This document shows positions 59,564 to 64,000 of a stretch of 64,000 nt of DNA, piece after piece. Positions within the stretch are counted from its first letter, which is position 1. Every line of letters begins with the position of its first letter. The DNA is from Wyeomyia smithii (taxonomy: Eukaryota; Arthropoda; Insecta; Diptera; Culicidae). The DNA is taken from contig NC_073696.1 in the NCBI RefSeq assembly GCF_029784165.1, positions 153,132,372 to 153,196,371 of the forward strand, in the 5' to 3' direction. Made by a program: the position numbers and the translations under genes. The notes under the pieces are model-generated. The model searched no databases. It had not been told where the DNA came from and saw only the letters and a list, made by a program, of their open reading frames with translations.

Positions 59564-60673
59564 GAATTTCACAAGATCGGCCGGCCTAGCGGAAAATTGT
59601 GAGTATGAGCGAATGTTGGTCTACTGTTGGGTCACCATTCCTGAAGATATTTTTGGGAATTTCCTTATAGTGGAGTAGTAGTCGAATAAGTGACCTACAC
59701 ACGTATACAAGGTAAATTATTGAAAAAATCGAATTTCCCAGGATCGGCCGGCCTAGCGGAAAATTGTGTGTATGAGCGAATGTTTGTCTACTGGTGGGTC
59801 ACCATTCCTGAAGATATCATTTTTGGGAATTTCCTTATAGTGGAGTAGTAGTCGAATAAGTGGCCTACATACGTGTATGAGGCAAATTAATGAAAAAATC
59901 GAATTTCCCAAGATCGGCCGGCATAGCGGAAAATTGTGAGTATGAGCGAATGTTGGTCTACTGGTGGGTCACCATTCCTGAAGATATCATTTTTGGGAAT
60001 TTCCTTATAGTGGAGTAGTAGTCGAATAAGTGACCTACACACGTATACAAGGTGAATTATTGAAAAAATCGAATTTCCCAGGATCGGCCGGCCTAGCGGA
60101 AAATTGTGAGTATGAGCGAATGTTTGTCTACTAGTGGGTCACCATTCCTGAAAATATCATTTTTGGGAATTTCCTTATAGTGGAGTAGTAGTCGAATAAG
60201 TGACCTACACACGTATACAAGGTTAATTATTGAAAAAATCGAATTTCCCAGGATCGGCCGGCCTAGCGGAAAATTGTGAGTATGAGCGAATGTTTGTCTA
60301 CTAGTGGGTCACCATTCCTGAAAATATCATTTTTGGGAATTTCCTTATAGTGGAGTAGTAGTCGAATAAGTGACCTACACACGTATGCAAGGTAAATTAT
60401 TGAAAAAATCGAATTTACCAGGATCGGCCGGCCTAGCGGAAAATTGTGAGTATGAGCGAATGTTTATCTACTAGTGGGTCACCATTCCTGAAAATATCAT
60501 TTTTGGGAATTCCCTTATAGTGGAGTAGTAGTCGAATAAGTGACCTACACACGTATACAAGGTGAATTATTGAAAAAATCGAATTTCCCAGGATCGGCCG
60601 GCCTGGCGGAAAATTGTGAGTATGAGCGAATGTTTGTCTACTAGTGGGTCACCATTCCTGAAGATATCATTTT
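59564..60673 (+). repeat. Higher-order duplicated segment, copy 1
   Basis: GAATTTCACAAGATCGGCC, AATTAATGAAAAAATCG and GCCTGGCGGAAAA marker variants recur about 2029 bp later (61593-62702) in the same order. That equals 12 units. Confidence 0.85.
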
Positions 60674-61592
60674 TGGGAATTTCCTTATAGTGGAGTAGTA
60701 GTCGAATAAGTGACCTACACACGTATGCAAGGTAAATTATTGAAAAAATCGAATTTCCCAAGATCGGCCGGCCTAGCGGAAAATTGTGAGTATGAGCGAA
60801 TGTTGGTCTACTAGTGGGTCACCATTTCTGAAAATATCATTTTTGGGAATTTCCTTATAGTGGAGTAGTAGTCGAATAAGTGACCTACACACGTATGCAA
60901 GGTAAATTATTGAAAAAATCGAATTTCCCAAGATCGGCCGGCCTAGCGAAAAATTGTGAGTATTAGCGAATGTTTGTCTACTAGTGGGTCACCATTTCTG
61001 AAAATATCATTTTTGGGAATTTCCTTATAGTGGAGTAGTAGTCGAATAAGTGACCTACACACGTATGCAGGGTAAATTATTGAAAAATAACGAATTTCAC
61101 AAGATCGGCCGGCCTAGCGGAAAATTGTGAGTATGAGCGAATGTTGGTCTACTGTTGGGTCACCATTCCTGAAGATATTTTTGGGAATTTCCTTATAGTG
61201 GAGTAGTAGTCGAATAAGTGACCTACACATGTATGCAAGGTAAATTATTGAAAAATTCGAATTTCCCAAGATCGGCCGGCTTAGCGGAAAATTGTGAGTA
61301 TGAGCGAATGTTGGTCTACTGGTGGGTCACCATTTCTGAAGATATCATTTTTGGGAATTTCCTTATAGTGGAGTAGTAGTCGAATAAGTGGCCATACGTA
61401 TGCAAGGTAAATTATTGAAAAAATCGAATTTCCCAAGATCGGCCGGCCTAGCGGAAAATTGTGAGTATGAGCGAATGTTGGTCTACTAGTGGGTCACCAT
61501 TTCTGAAGATATCATTTTTGGGAATTTCCTTATAGTGGAGTAGTAGTCGAATAAGTGGCCATACGTATGCAAGGTAAATTATTGAAAAAAAC

Positions 61593-62702
61593 GAATTTCA
61601 CAAGATCGGCCGGCCTAGCGGAAAATTGTGAGTATGAGCGAATGTTGGTCTACTGTTGGGTCACCATTCCTGAAGATATTTTTGGGAATTTCCTTATAGT
61701 GGAGTAGTAGTCGAATAAGTGACCTACACACGTATACAAGGTAAATTATTGAAAAAATCGAATTTCCCAGGATAGGCCGGCCTAGCGGAAAATTGTGTGT
61801 ATGAGCGAATGTTTGTCTACTGGTGGGTCACCATTCCTGAAGATATCATTTTTGGGAATTTCCTTATAGTGGAGTAGTAGTCGAATAAGTGGCCTACATA
61901 CGTGTATGAGGCAAATTAATGAAAAAATCGAATTTCCCAAGATCGGCCGGCATAGCGGAAAATTGTGAGTATGAGCGAATGTTGGTCTACTGGTGGGTCA
62001 CCATTCCTGAAGATATCATTTTTGGGAATTTCCTTATAGTGGAGTAGTAGTCGAATAAGTGACCTACACACGTATACAAGGTAAATTATTGAAAAAATCG
62101 AATTTCCCAGGATCGGCCGGCCTAGCGGAAAATTGTGAGTATGAGCGAATGTTTGTCTACTAGTGGGTCACCATTCCTGAAAATATCATTTTTGGGAATT
62201 TCCTTATAGTGGAGTAGTAGTCGAATAAGTGACCTACACACGTATACAAGGTTAATTATTAAAAAAATCGAATTTCCCAGGATCGGCCGGCCTAGCGGAA
62301 AATTGTGAGTATGAGCGAATGTTTGTCTACTAGTGGGTCACCATTCCTGAAAATATCATTTTTGGGAATTTCCTTATAGTGGAGTAGTAGTCGAATAAGT
62401 GACCTACACACGTATGCAAGGTAAATTATTGAAAAAATCGAATTTACCAGGATCGGCCGGCCTAGCGGAAAATTGTGAGTATGAGCGAATGTTTATCTAC
62501 TAGTGGGTCACCATTCCTGAAAATATCATTTTTGGGAATTCCCTTATAGTGGAGTAGTAGTCGAATAAGTGACCTACACACGTATACAAGGTGAATTATT
62601 GAAAAAATCGAATTTCCCAGGATCGGCCGGCCTGGCGGAAAATTGTGAGTATGAGCGAATGTTTGTCTACTAGTGGGTCACCATTCCTGAAAATATCATT
62701 TT
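61593..62702 (+). repeat. Higher-order duplicated segment, copy 2
   Basis: Copy of 59564-60673, almost identical; it ends exactly at the inversion junction. Confidence 0.85.
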
Positions 62703-64000
62703 ACTCCACTATAAAGAAATTCCCAAAAATGATATTTTCAAGAATGGTGACCCACCAGTAGACCAACATTCCCTAATACTCACAATTTTCCGCTAGGCCA
62801 GCCGATCTTGGGAAATTCGATTTTTTCAATAATTTGCCTCATATACGTATGTAGGTCGCTTATTTGACTACTGCTCCACTATAAGAAAATTCCCCCAAAT
62901 GATATTTTCAGGAATGGTGACCCACCAGTAGACCAACATTCCCTCATACTCACAATTTTCCACTAGGCCGGCCGATCTTGGGAAATTCGATTTTTTCAAT
63001 AATTTGCCTCATACACGTATGTAGGCCACTTATTCGACTACTACTCCACTATAAGGAAATTCCCAAAAATGATATCTTCAGAAATGGTGACCCACCAGTA
63101 GACCAACATTCGCTCATACTCACAATTTTCCGCTAGGCCGGCCGATCTTGGGAAATTCGATTTTTTCAATAATTTGCCTCATGTACGTATGTAGGCCACT
63201 TATTTGACTACTACTACACTATAAGGAAATTCCCAAAAATGATATTTTCAGGAATGGTGACCCACCAGTAGACCAACATTCGCTCATACTCCCAATTTTC
63301 CGCTAGGCCGGCCGATCTTGGGAAATTCGATTTTTTCAATAATTTGCCTCATATACGTATGTAGGTCACTTATTCGACTACTACTCCACTATAAGGAAAT
63401 TCCCAAAAATGATATCGTTAAGAATGGTGACCACCCAGTAGACTAACATTCCCTCATACGCATAATTTTCCGCTAGGCCGGCCGATCTTGGGAAATTCGG
63501 TTTTTTCAATAATTTGCCTCATACACGTATGTAGGCCACTTATTCAACTACTACTCCACTATAAGGAAATTCCCAAAAATGATATTTTCAGGAATGGTGA
63601 CCCACCAGTAGACCAACATTCGCTCATACTCACAATTTTCCGCTAGGCTGGCCGATCTTGGGAAATTCGTTTTTTTCAATAATTTGCCTCATACACGTAT
63701 GTAGGCCACTTATTCGACTACTACTCCACTATAAGGAAATTCCCAAAAATGATATTTTCAGGAATGGTGACCCACTAGTAGACAAACATTCGCTCATACT
63801 CACAATTTTCCGCTAGGCCGGCCGATCTTGGGAAATTCGATTTTTTCAATAATTTGCCTCCTACACGTATGTAGGCCACTTATTCGACTACTACTCCACT
63901 ATAAGGAAATTCTCAAAAATGATATTTTCAGGAATGGTGACCCACCAGTAGACCAACATTCGCTCATACTCACAATTTTCCGCTAGGCCGGCCGATCTTG
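62703..64000 (-). repeat. Same satellite, inverted block, runs past the window end
   Basis: From 62703 the units are in reverse complement with a 170-bp period (CCCACCAGTA ends at 62760, 62930, 63100, 63270). These units are mostly type B (CCTCATACACGTATGTAGGCC on the plus strand). About seven and a half copies are visible. Confidence 0.96.

Larger units (their letters stand above)
56390..62702 (+). repeat. ~169-170-bp tandem satellite, forward block, about 37 copies
   Basis: Each unit carries GGCCGGCCTAGCGGAAAATT (with variants), GAGTATGAGCGAATGTT, GTCTACTAGTGGGTCACCATT, GAATTTCCTTATAGTGG and AGTAGTAGTCGAATAAGTG. The period is 168-170 bp. Two variants of the end occur: GACCTACACACGTATGCAAGG (type A) and GGCCTACATACGTGTATGAGG (type B). 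Most units hold an intact GGCCGGCC palindrome. Small deletions of a few bp shorten some units. Frames up to 100 codons on the minus strand are repeat translations, not genes. Confidence 0.96.

Noticed and set aside
56385..60761. Minus-strand frames of 60-100 codons with the same CRSLIRLLLHYKEIPK motif
   Set aside because: They are translations of the 170-bp satellite and recur with the repeat period; no start, promoter or domain supports genes.
56390..64000. CRISPR array
   Set aside because: The repeats are contiguous ~170-bp monomers with no unique spacers, in a eukaryotic genome.

Overview
This window reads as a transposon-rich piece of an insect nuclear genome, most likely a mosquito, probably culicine (Aedes/Culex-like). 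The taxon is inferred from the types of elements: RNase H-bearing non-LTR retrotransposons with three-knuckle ORF1 proteins, a Juan-like Jockey fragment, BEL/Pao and gypsy elements, Helitrons with a CTAG end, and a Penelope-like element. Only one host gene is well supported: the last three exons (21415-22230, + strand) of a Bub1/BubR1-family spindle-checkpoint kinase. Most other coding sequence is transposon-derived and broken.

Layout. 1-12930 is one LINE (A, + strand). A ~2.4 kb inverted-repeat insertion (259-2654) breaks its ORF1, and a second 5.3 kb LINE (B, 3914-9252) breaks the start of its ORF2 with a 15-bp target-site duplication. 12931-14110 is a badly decayed LINE, and 14641-14900 is a 3' tail of another LINE on the minus strand. 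15261-20030 is LINE D (LOA-like). 20031-21414 holds tRNA-like/SINE-like debris and an unexplained GC-rich open frame. 21415-22230 is the kinase gene end. 22761-28010 (minus) is LINE C, related to A and the best preserved LINE here. 28115-28258 is a TAA-type microsatellite. 29140-29517 (minus) is a Juan-like RT fragment ending in a perfect palindrome. 30178-31600 is a Helitron fragment. 31601-33660 is a mosquito-type repeat split by a Penelope-like copy with a GIY-YIG domain. 33861-41440 (minus) is a BEL/Pao element with 5-bp duplications; its 3' LTR is split by a 1.3 kb fold-back piggyBac-like element, and its RT by a 185-bp Penelope palindrome. 41853-45881 is a gypsy element with short LTRs. 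47466-49407 is a complete non-autonomous Helitron. 50531-51276 is a fold-back MITE. 56390-64000 is a ~170-bp satellite that switches orientation at about 62703 and contains a 2.03-kb internal duplication.

How it fits together. Nested insertions give a relative order: LINE B and the inverted-repeat element are younger than LINE A, and the piggyBac-like fold-back and the Penelope palindrome are younger than the BEL element. A recurring theme is near-perfect inverted duplication (10022-10088, 29486-29532, 34064-35368, 38731-38886, about 62680-62750). Some lie at the ends of reverse-transcribed copies, and both Penelope copies start with an inverted copy of their own 3' end. If the kinase gene is intact, LINEs A, B and D sit in or upstream of a very long intron. 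No CRISPR array or prokaryotic feature was seen.
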